A stretch of 9,673 bases of DNA from JAUWBF01 sp043815125. Its GTDB lineage: Bacteria; Verrucomicrobiota; Verrucomicrobiia; Opitutales; Opitutaceae. Below are positions 1 through 6,552 of this stretch, one piece after another. The notes beneath the pieces are model-generated. The model was not told the origin of the DNA. It saw only the letters and a program-made list of their open reading frames with translations, and did no database searches. The DNA lies in contig JBDRJH010000203.1 of assembly GCA_043815125.1 (NCBI GenBank), positions 1-9,673 of the forward strand. Reading direction: 5' to 3'. The translations under genes were made by a program, and so were the position numbers. Every line of letters starts with the position of its first letter. Position 1 is the stretch's first letter.

Positions 1-63
1 GGCGAAGGCGAACGAAGACGCGAACGCGGTGATTAGGACTAGGGTGACACGGAGGGTTTTCAT
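1..63 (-). CDS. N-terminus of a secreted protein, probable third CxxC paralog (partial)
   Basis: Only the first 21 codons lie in the window; the gene runs off the left edge. The peptide begins MKTLRVTLVLITAFASSFAF and ends in Ala. It is a classic Sec signal peptide: basic start, hydrophobic core and an Ala-x-Ala end (AFA), so the product is exported. Its start closely matches that of the CxxC protein beginning at 9356 (MKTLRLASLL..AFA), and the DNA around the two start codons is identical over 16 bp. I infer that it belongs to the same family, but no mature sequence is visible to prove it. The start codon is preceded by an A/C-rich leader with only an AGG trinucleotide as a possible ribosome site, and by a hairpin at 91-119. 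It lies 150 bp downstream of the LolA-like gene, so it could be read through from the cus operon or have its own promoter. Confidence 0.7.
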   Translation of the reverse strand, partial: MKTLRVTLVLITAFASSFAFA

Positions 64-64
64 G
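49..64 (-). repeat. 16-bp repeat over start codon, copy 1
   Basis: The plus-strand string acggagggttttcatg is repeated exactly at 9342-9357. In both places it covers the ATG and the first codons of a secreted protein (MKTLR). It is best explained by common descent of the two genes rather than by a mobile element, because it sits in the same reading frame and the hydrophobic signal peptide continues in both. Confidence 0.75.
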
Positions 65-90
65 GTGGACCTGGTTTGTTGGGTTTTAGG

Positions 91-119
91 TTTGTCGGGG
101 ACCAATGCCCCCGAACAAA
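91..119 (-). promoter_or_regulatory. Leader hairpin upstream of the gene starting at 63
   Basis: The arms tttgtcgggg (91-100) and ccccgaacaaa (109-119) pair over 10 bp with one bulged A; the loop is 8 nt (101-108). No T-run follows on either strand, so it is not a normal intrinsic terminator. It sits 27 nt before the start codon, separated from it by an A/C-rich, probably unstructured stretch (AAAACCCAACAAACC on the minus strand). The other two secreted genes have the same arrangement. Likely roles are an mRNA-stabilising stem, a regulatory leader or an operator. The rest of the 64-213 gap shows only weak promoter-like strings (for example TATGAA after TGG on the minus strand) that I would not call. 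Confidence 0.5.
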
Positions 120-213
120 GACCATACCCCGCCAACTCGGCTGAACCCTCACGGAATATCGAAATTTTTCATACCAGTCGCTTTCCCCACGCTAAGCCCA
201 AGTCAGAAAATGC

Positions 214-1071
214 TTAATTATCTGCCCGCGCGGGCTTGGATGGCGCCCTATCGAGGTATTCAGGCTTGAACATCACCGCCGGCAGCTGATCGCCAATGCG
301 CGCCTCAGTGACAGTCAGGCGGGTTTTGCGACGGGTCAGTTCATCGCGGATTTCGACCGCCTTCATCGTGTAGCGATCACCCACTCGCTTTAACCCGATT
401 AACCGAAATGTTTTTGTCACGGCAGAGTCCTTCCCGATGTGCTCGGCCAGGAGAATCGCGTGATAGGTCCGGTCGAGATGGAAGCGTATCGCGGTCAATT
501 CCGGTCGCTGCGTCGCAACCGACGGAGGTGGCTTGACGAAGAAGGTGTCGGCCGTTCTTCCACCCACCATACCTTGACCCTCGTAAACCCAGTCCTCCCA
601 GAAAAGGAAGGGCATCTGGAGATCGAAAGCTGAAAGGTCCGAGTCCGCGAGCGGTGCAAACCACGTCGCGACGTCCATCACAGCAGGTTCACGCTGCGCG
701 AGGCTCGACCACCGCCAAGCCATCGGGTTGGGCCCGCTTTGAACGAGAAGAGTCCCTTCGCCCAAACTCAGTCGCATAACCGGGCCTTCGCTGTTCTGGG
801 ATGCCCAGAGACGCCCTTCACTTAGAATTTCTTCCCCCCTGCGCGGCAGAACCTTCAGCTCAAATTCCAGATAAGTATCTTCGGCCATCAGGGCCTGGCG
901 CATCTGGCCAAGGATGTCAGTTCCCTCGGCTTGATCCGGTGTTTTCATGTCGGACGGATGCGCGGGCCGGGGCCGCCTCGGCTGGGCGTGAAGCATCCCC
1001 GCCCCGAAAACCGCAACGAGCGCAAGGCCGAGGCAGGCACGTAACAGGTTCGTTCGGTATGGGGCGCACAT
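214..1071 (-). CDS. Secreted LolA-like (outer-membrane lipoprotein-sorting type) protein
   Basis: This 285-residue protein has an N-terminal signal peptide (about residues 1-29, ending LHA before Gln30) and is exported to the periplasm. The rest reads as a LolA-like beta-sheet protein. It has alternating strands (residues 65-110), the segment SDLSAFDLQMPFLFWEDW at about 144-161, GGRTADTFFV at 170-179, and a C-terminal pattern RRKTRLTVTEARIGDQLP followed by a Phe and EYLD (247-273). This fits the 'outer membrane lipoprotein-sorting protein' family (PF17131-like) often found beside RND exporters. No cysteine motif or metal site is visible; Cys2 and Cys13 lie in the signal peptide. The start lies 4 nt past the TAG of the upstream Cys protein, so it is almost certainly the last gene of the cus transcript and may be translated by re-initiation. 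A role in envelope maintenance or assembly of the outer-membrane part is inference. The family call is moderately sure. Confidence 0.85.
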   Translation of the reverse strand: MCAPYRTNLLRACLGLALVAVFGAGMLHAQPRRPRPAHPSDMKTPDQAEGTDILGQMRQALMAEDTYLEFELKVLPRRGEEILSEGRLWASQNSEGPVMRLSLGEGTLLVQSGPNPMAWRWSSLAQREPAVMDVATWFAPLADSDLSAFDLQMPFLFWEDWVYEGQGMVGGRTADTFFVKPPPSVATQRPELTAIRFHLDRTYHAILLAEHIGKDSAVTKTFRLIGLKRVGDRYTMKAVEIRDELTRRKTRLTVTEARIGDQLPAVMFKPEYLDRAPSKPARADN

Positions 1072-1075
1072 CGGC

Positions 1076-1294
1076 CTACCACTTTTCTTCCCAGCCCAAA
1101 AACTTGTCTCCCGTTCGCTCTTCTTCCACCCGTTTCGCTTCGCGCTCTTGATGGACTTTCAAACACATCGGGCAGCACAACTCGATAGGGCGACCGTCCA
1201 CCACGAGCCGCATGAAGCCTCGGCCGCTTGAGGTGACTTTACCGCAAACGGCACAGGTTTCCGAATCGGGAGCGTTGGCGGGCGTCGCATTCAT
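1076..1294 (-). CDS. Small cytosolic TRASH/YHS-like Cys metal-binding protein
   Basis: This 72-residue protein has no signal peptide. It carries CAVC (Cys14, Cys17) and, after a predicted beta-hairpin (FMRLVVDGRPIEL), CCPMC (Cys40, Cys41, Cys44). A CxxC followed by a hairpin and CCxxC is typical of TRASH/YHS or zinc-ribbon-like modules that bind zinc, copper or related metals. The tail (residues 46-72) is highly charged and helical, ending FLGWEEKW. Its ATG overlaps the TGA of cusA (shared ATGA), which strongly suggests translational coupling, and it is followed after 4 nt by the LolA-like gene. Stoichiometric synthesis with the pump suggests a cytosolic metal donor or sensor for the CusA inner face, but that is inference. 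It is real rather than a chance frame: the cysteine pattern is clear and the overlap is of operon type. Confidence 0.85.
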   Translation of the reverse strand: MNATPANAPDSETCAVCGKVTSSGRGFMRLVVDGRPIELCCPMCLKVHQEREAKRVEEERTGDKFLGWEEKW

Positions 1295-4200
1295 GGCGCG
1301 GTCGCGGGGGGCGTCTCCTCGGCGGGCGGAGCGACGGGAAGACTGCGCTTTCTCCAGACGTAGTAGATGGCCGGATACACCACCAGTTCCATAAGCGTGG
1401 ACGTGAACACGCCGCCGATCATCGGAGTCGCGATGCGCTTCATCACATCGGAGCCCGCCCCGGTGCTCCAGAGAATCGGGACCAGCCCGATGAAAGTCGT
1501 GGCGACGGTCATGACCTTGGGCCGGATGCGCTGGACGGCGCCTTGATAAATGGCGGCGCTCAGGTCTGCGGGCGTGCGCATCGTTCCGTCTTTAACCCCC
1601 TTGTCGTAGGCGAGGTCGAGATAGAGGAGCATCACCACGCCGGTCTCGGCATCGAGTCCGGCCAGGGCGATCAAGCCGACCCAGACCGCGACGCTCAGGT
1701 TGTAGTCGAGCAGGTAAAGCAACCAGAACGCGCCCACGAGCGAGAACGGCACCGCGAGGAACACGATGGCGGTCTTGATGATCGACTGCGTGCTCAGATA
1801 AATCAGGAGCCCCACGATGAGCAGCGTGATCGGCACGACGAGCAGCAGGCGCTGTTTCGCGCGCGTCATGTATTCATACTGTCCGCTCCAAAAGATGTTA
1901 TACCCGTCCGGCATCCGGATCGTGCCGGCGGCGATGGCGTCGTCCACCGCACGGCGCGCGGCCCTCACGTAGGTGCCGAGGTCCTTGCTCTGCACATCGA
2001 CGTAGATCCAGGCATTCGGCACGGCGGCTTCGCTCTTCACGCCCATGGGGGCGGCGACCACGCGGATCTTGGCGAGCTGGGCCAGCGGCACCTGCGCCGG
2101 CGGTTCCACCGAGAGGCCGGCGGCGGCGGAAGCTCCGCCTCCCATGCCGCCTGCGCCGCCCGAACCCATCGCGCTCGCGCCGCCGGAGCGCACGGGGACG
2201 GCGATTTCGTTGAGCGCCTCCAAATTCTCCCGGTAGTCGCGGGCATAACGAAGGATCACGCCGTAACGTTCGAGCCCTTCGACGGTGGTCGTCAGAGGCA
2301 TGCCGCCGAGCGCTACCTCAAGCACGTCTTGCACGTCGCGGACGTTCAGTCCGTAGCGGGCAATCGCGTCCCGATCTATGTCGAACTCGATGTAGTTGCC
2401 GCCGAGCACGCGCTCGGCGAACACGGAACTCGTGCCGTTCACGCCGCGAACGACGGCCTCCACCTCGCCCGCGATCCGTTCGAGTTCGGCCAGGCTTGAT
2501 CCGGCGATTTTGATGCCGACGGGCGTCTTGATGCCGGTGGCGAGCATGTCGGTGCGCGTCTTGATCGGCATCGTCCACGCGTTGGTGAGGCCCGGAATCT
2601 GCACGGCGTTGTTCATTGCCGTGGTGAGTTCGTCGATGGTGCGGCGGCGGTAGGCGACGACCTTGCCGGTGTCGTCGGTAATATCGACCTTTGGCCACTC
2701 CTTTTCGGGCCTCAGCATGATCGTGGTTTCGATCATGTCCATCGGTGCGGGATCGGTGGCGGTTTCGGCGCGACCGATCTTGCCGAAGACGTGATGAACC
2801 TCGGCGAACGACTTGATGATCTGATCGGTCTGCTGGAGAATCTCCCTCGCCTTGGTCGGCGAGATGCCGGGGAAGGTGGTCGGCATGTAGAGCAGGTCGC
2901 CTTCGTAGAGCGGCGGCATGAACTCGGAGCCGATGTTCTGAAACGGAAACGCTTTCCCGAGCTTGGTCGCGACTTCTTTGGTTTTGCCTTCCGGCAGCGC
3001 GGCGACGACCCATGCGTTCCAAGGGAAGAACACCCACGCGATGATGAACGCGGCGGTTCCGATGACCGCCCAGCGCCACTTGATGACGAAGTCGATGACG
3101 GGGTGGTAGAGCCAGAGCAGGAAGCGATTAATGGGATTCTTTTCCTCCGCGCGCATTCTCCCGCGAAGGAAAAAGCTGACGAGCACCGGCGCCAAGGTGA
3201 TGGCGAGCAACGCGGCCGCCGCCATCGAGTAGGTCTTGGTGAAGGCAAGCGGCTTGAACATGCGGCCTTCCTGCTCCTGCAACGCAAAGATCGGGAGGAA
3301 CGAGACCGTCACCACCAGCAAGGCGTAGAAGATCGTCGGCCCGACCTCGACCGACGCATCGCGCACAATTTCCCAATGGGTCTTCTTCCCCTGGTCGTGC
3401 TCCATGTGTTTATGCGTGTTCTCGACCAGGATGATCACGCCGTCCACCAGCACACCGATAGCGATCGCGATGCCGCCGAGTGACATGATGTTCACGCTGA
3501 TGCCCTGCAGCTTCATGATGATGAAGGCCGCGAGGACGGAGACCGGCAGGATCACAATCGGGATGAGCGCTGCGCGGAAATGCATCAGGAAAGCGATGAT
3601 CACCAGCGCCACGACGATGCTTTCCTCGACGAGAGTATTTTGGAGCGTAGCGACCGAACGGTCGATCAACACGGTGCGGTCATAGGCGACAGTGTAGGTG
3701 ACCCCCTCAGGCAAGCCCTTCATGGCCGCGTCGAGCCGCTCTTTCACGGCTTTGATGACGGACCTTGTATCCACGCCATAACGCACGACCACGATGCCGC
3801 CCACGGTTTCGCCCTCGCCATTGAGTTCGGCGATGCCGCGGCGCATGTCGGGGCCGAGTTGCACGTCGGCGACTTCGCCGAGCAGGACAGGCGTGCCGCC
3901 CGGTCCGGAGCCGACCGCGACTTTGCGCAGGTCGTCCACCGACGAGACGTAGCCTTTGATGCGGAGGATGAATTCCTTCTCCGCCATCTCCATCGAGCGC
4001 CCGCCGGTTTCGCCGTTGCTGCGCTCGACCGCGCTGGCGACCTCGCCCAGGGAGACGCCGTAAGCGCGGAGGCGGTTGGGATCGACGGTGATCTGATACT
4101 GTTTCACGTAGCCGCCGATGGACGCCACCTCGGCCACGCCCTCGACGCTGGTGAGTTGGTATTTGAGATACCAATCCTGCATCGAGCGCAGCTCGGCCAG

Positions 4201-4650
4201 GTCATGCTTGGGCGAATTGAGCGCATACATGAAAGCCCAGCCCACGCCGGTCGCGTCGGGACCGAGGCTCGGGGTGACGTTGCGCGGCAGGCTACCGGAA
4301 AGTCCGCTCAGGTATTCGAGCACGCGACTGCGCGCCCAATACGGATCGGTGCCGTCCTCAAAAATCACATACACGAAGGAGTAGCCGTAAAATGAATACC
4401 CACGAACGACCTTGGCGTTGGGCACTGACAACATTTTCGTGGTGATCGGATAGGTGACCTGATCCTGCACGATCTGCGGGGCCTGGCCCGGCCACTCGGT
4501 GTAGATGATGACCTGTGTGTCGGAGAGGTCGGGGATCGCGTCGAGCGGTGTGGTGCGCACGGCGTAGATGCCTCCTAACACGGTCAGCACGGCCCCCATT
4601 AGGATGAGGAATCGGTTCCTGAGCGAAAATTCGATGATGGCCTTGAGCAT
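1291..4650 (-). CDS. cusA: CusA-type heavy-metal RND efflux pump, Cu(I)/Ag(I)
   Basis: This 1119-residue inner-membrane proton/metal antiporter is the motor of a CusCBA-type exporter. The start (MLKAIIEFSLRNRFLILMGA) aligns with E. coli CusA, as do the segments PDLSDTQVII (40-49), FEDGTDPYWARSRVLEYL (97-114) and LGPDATGVGW (129-138). Methionines equivalent to the E. coli substrate triad (M573, M623, M672) are Met589 (LLYMP), Met639 (PMDMIETT) and Met702 (TDMLATGIK). The proton-relay equivalents are Asp403 (LVDGVI), Glu1002 (GLDAETGVV) and Lys1045 (RIRPKVMTV). This argues for monovalent copper/silver rather than Zn/Co/Cd. It is longer than E. coli CusA (1047). Visible extras are an insert near 545-572 and a Gly/Ala/Met-rich loop at about 821-853. 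The start lies 41 nt after the cusB stop, without a Shine-Dalgarno sequence; the stop overlaps the next start. Confidence 0.97.
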   Translation of the reverse strand: MLKAIIEFSLRNRFLILMGAVLTVLGGIYAVRTTPLDAIPDLSDTQVIIYTEWPGQAPQIVQDQVTYPITTKMLSVPNAKVVRGYSFYGYSFVYVIFEDGTDPYWARSRVLEYLSGLSGSLPRNVTPSLGPDATGVGWAFMYALNSPKHDLAELRSMQDWYLKYQLTSVEGVAEVASIGGYVKQYQITVDPNRLRAYGVSLGEVASAVERSNGETGGRSMEMAEKEFILRIKGYVSSVDDLRKVAVGSGPGGTPVLLGEVADVQLGPDMRRGIAELNGEGETVGGIVVVRYGVDTRSVIKAVKERLDAAMKGLPEGVTYTVAYDRTVLIDRSVATLQNTLVEESIVVALVIIAFLMHFRAALIPIVILPVSVLAAFIIMKLQGISVNIMSLGGIAIAIGVLVDGVIILVENTHKHMEHDQGKKTHWEIVRDASVEVGPTIFYALLVVTVSFLPIFALQEQEGRMFKPLAFTKTYSMAAAALLAITLAPVLVSFFLRGRMRAEEKNPINRFLLWLYHPVIDFVIKWRWAVIGTAAFIIAWVFFPWNAWVVAALPEGKTKEVATKLGKAFPFQNIGSEFMPPLYEGDLLYMPTTFPGISPTKAREILQQTDQIIKSFAEVHHVFGKIGRAETATDPAPMDMIETTIMLRPEKEWPKVDITDDTGKVVAYRRRTIDELTTAMNNAVQIPGLTNAWTMPIKTRTDMLATGIKTPVGIKIAGSSLAELERIAGEVEAVVRGVNGTSSVFAERVLGGNYIEFDIDRDAIARYGLNVRDVQDVLEVALGGMPLTTTVEGLERYGVILRYARDYRENLEALNEIAVPVRSGGASAMGSGGAGGMGGGASAAAGLSVEPPAQVPLAQLAKIRVVAAPMGVKSEAAVPNAWIYVDVQSKDLGTYVRAARRAVDDAIAAGTIRMPDGYNIFWSGQYEYMTRAKQRLLLVVPITLLIVGLLIYLSTQSIIKTAIVFLAVPFSLVGAFWLLYLLDYNLSVAVWVGLIALAGLDAETGVVMLLYLDLAYDKGVKDGTMRTPADLSAAIYQGAVQRIRPKVMTVATTFIGLVPILWSTGAGSDVMKRIATPMIGGVFTSTLMELVVYPAIYYVWRKRSLPVAPPAEETPPATAP

Positions 4651-4691
4651 AACGGCGAAGAGGGACGGCTGGTTTTAGGGATACGGGGTGG

Positions 4692-6536
4692 TCAACGCGC
4701 GGGACCGGCGATTTCGTCACCGCAGCCGAGCATCTCGGAGCCAAAGAAAGGGTTCTTCGTGCCGGCCTCGCGTTGGAGCCAGCGGGCCTTGCCCGTCACG
4801 GGTGCCATCGGGCATTCGAAGATGTGCAGCTTCTCCGTGTGTTGGAGGTGATTTTCGCGGGCGAGGTCGGCGATCACGGTGCTGAACGGCTCGAACGCGC
4901 CGCGCGCGGCCTCAAGGTCGGCCGATTCGGCGAGTCCGCCCTTAAACTTTCCGAGCGGACCGTGCGCGGCATGCTCATCGCCCGAGAAGTAGGTGGCGAG
5001 TGCGTCGCGGAGCGCGGGCAGTTGGCGTTTGTATCCGGGGAGATCATCGGCCGCGAGCGCGGCGGCGGCGTCCGCCGAGGCCAGGGCGATGGGCTTGAGC
5101 AGCGGCGCGGCGGAGTTGCCGGACGCGACGGGAGCGGTCGCGGGCAAAGGTGCGGTCGCCGTCGGTGCGGCGTTCGCGGTGCCACCTTCGGCGTTGCGCA
5201 GCATCTTCTGGATGGACTCGCGAAGCTGGCTTTCCGAATCGAGCATGAACTGGCCGGACGTCACGACGCGCTCGCCAGCGCTGACGCCTGAGAGCACTTG
5301 ATAAAAACCGCCTTCGCTGCGCGCGCCTATCTTCACCTCCCGAGGTTCAAAAAATCCGCCGTCGAGCGCGACGAACACCGTGTTGCGTTCTCCGCTGCGG
5401 AGCACCGCCACGTCGGGCACGAGCACGGCGTCTTCGGCAATTTGCGAGGTGAAGTTCACATCGACGAACATGCCGGGCCGCAGGAAACCATCCGGGTTGG
5501 GAAGCACAATGCGGGCGGTGGCGGTGCGTGTGCGCTCCTCGACCTGGGGCAGTATCAGTTGCACCGTGCCGTCGAAGTTACGTTCCGCGCCGTAGCTCGT
5601 GCGGATCGAGACGGGCTGGCCCTGGCGAATGAAGGGGAGGTCCTTTTCGTAAATCTGCGCCTGCACCCATACGGTGGAAAAATTTGCCAGACGGTAGATG
5701 CGCTCACCGGGCTTCATCATCTGTCCTTCGACGGCCATTTTTTCGATGACCACGCCGTCGGCGGGAGCGCGGAAAACGAGGGTGCGGCTCACCTTGCCGG
5801 AACGTTTCAATTCCTCGATGAGGTCGGCGGGCACGTCGAAGAGTTCCAGCCGTGCGAGCGCGGCGCGCAGCATCGGGCTGTCTTTATCGGCCTGCGTGCG
5901 GAGGGCGACGACGTAGTTGAGCTGCGCGTTGTAAAGATCGGGCGAATAGATTTCGAAAAGCGGATCGCCGGCTTTCACGGTCGTCCAGGTGGCGTTGATG
6001 TGGAGTTTTTCGATCCAGCCCTCGTATTTGAGGGTGATGTCGCGCAGTCCCTGCTCGTCGTAGGCGACGGCGCCGACGGCGCGGATCGCGCGGCGCACGG
6101 GACCGCGTTCCACCAGCGCGGTTTTCAGGTTCATCCGCTGCGTCGTCGCGGAGTCGATCTGGATTTTGTTTTCGGCGGACGCGTCCGCGCCTTCGTAAAC
6201 GGGCACCATGTCCATGCCCATCGAATCCTTGCCCGGCCCGGGCTTAACTTCGCCGGGGATCATCGTTGATTTATAGTATTTAACCGTGCGCTCGCCACTG
6301 GCGGAGGCACCGCCGGTTTTCGGGCCGTTGGCGCGGATCGGCGTGAGCTTCATCCCGCAGATGGGGCAATTGCCCGGCTCCTGCTTGATAATCTGCGGAT
6401 GCATGCCGCAGGTGTAGAGCTGCTCGGCCGCATGGGCGGCGGTTGCCAACAGCATCCACGTGACGATGACCAGGAGGGTGCCGGTGAACCAGTTGCGGGC
6501 GAACGAGGCGGCGGGATTTTGCGAATAAGCGTTCAT
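4692..6536 (-). CDS. cusB: CusB-type periplasmic adaptor with Cys metal module and DUF3347-like tail
   Basis: This 614-residue membrane-fusion protein links pump and outer-membrane channel. A signal/anchor segment spans about 16-36 (cleavage possible after AHA). A heavy-metal-binding module follows at 40-66 (YTCGMHP and CPICGM: Cys43, Met45, His46, Cys57, Cys60, Met62). A second copy at about 87-115 lacks Cys but has Met92, Met106 and Met108, aligning with the E. coli CusB metal methionines (mature M21, M36, M38). The barrel, lipoyl and hairpin regions follow (about 125-440), including VFRAPADGVV and PNPDGFLRPGMFVDV. After an Ala/Pro/Thr linker (449-480) comes a DUF3347-like domain (about 500-614) with HIFECPMA, NPFFGSEMLGCG, Cys575 and Cys605. 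I chose the ATG at 6536: it gives a proper signal peptide and follows the channel gene's stop by 16 nt. The in-frame ATG at 6680 would overlap that gene and add a low-complexity extension. Confidence 0.96.
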   Translation of the reverse strand: MNAYSQNPAASFARNWFTGTLLVIVTWMLLATAAHAAEQLYTCGMHPQIIKQEPGNCPICGMKLTPIRANGPKTGGASASGERTVKYYKSTMIPGEVKPGPGKDSMGMDMVPVYEGADASAENKIQIDSATTQRMNLKTALVERGPVRRAIRAVGAVAYDEQGLRDITLKYEGWIEKLHINATWTTVKAGDPLFEIYSPDLYNAQLNYVVALRTQADKDSPMLRAALARLELFDVPADLIEELKRSGKVSRTLVFRAPADGVVIEKMAVEGQMMKPGERIYRLANFSTVWVQAQIYEKDLPFIRQGQPVSIRTSYGAERNFDGTVQLILPQVEERTRTATARIVLPNPDGFLRPGMFVDVNFTSQIAEDAVLVPDVAVLRSGERNTVFVALDGGFFEPREVKIGARSEGGFYQVLSGVSAGERVVTSGQFMLDSESQLRESIQKMLRNAEGGTANAAPTATAPLPATAPVASGNSAAPLLKPIALASADAAAALAADDLPGYKRQLPALRDALATYFSGDEHAAHGPLGKFKGGLAESADLEAARGAFEPFSTVIADLARENHLQHTEKLHIFECPMAPVTGKARWLQREAGTKNPFFGSEMLGCGDEIAGPAR

Positions 6537-6552
6537 GGGAGGCGTCCAAAAA

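Noticed and set aside
29..217. 62-codon plus-strand frame at the left edge
   Set aside because: It overlaps the partial secreted gene and the hairpin leader; no motif or ribosome site.
1543..2499. Plus-strand reading frame of 318 codons
   Set aside because: It lies fully antisense to cusA; composition is His/Arg/Asp-rich with no domain, as expected for a shadow frame in GC-rich coding DNA.
3580..4395. Plus-strand reading frame of 271 codons
   Set aside because: Antisense to conserved CusA sequence; no independent support.
5298..6269. Plus-strand reading frame of 323 codons
   Set aside because: Antisense shadow of cusB; no recognisable motif, and the opposite strand has clear CusB domains.
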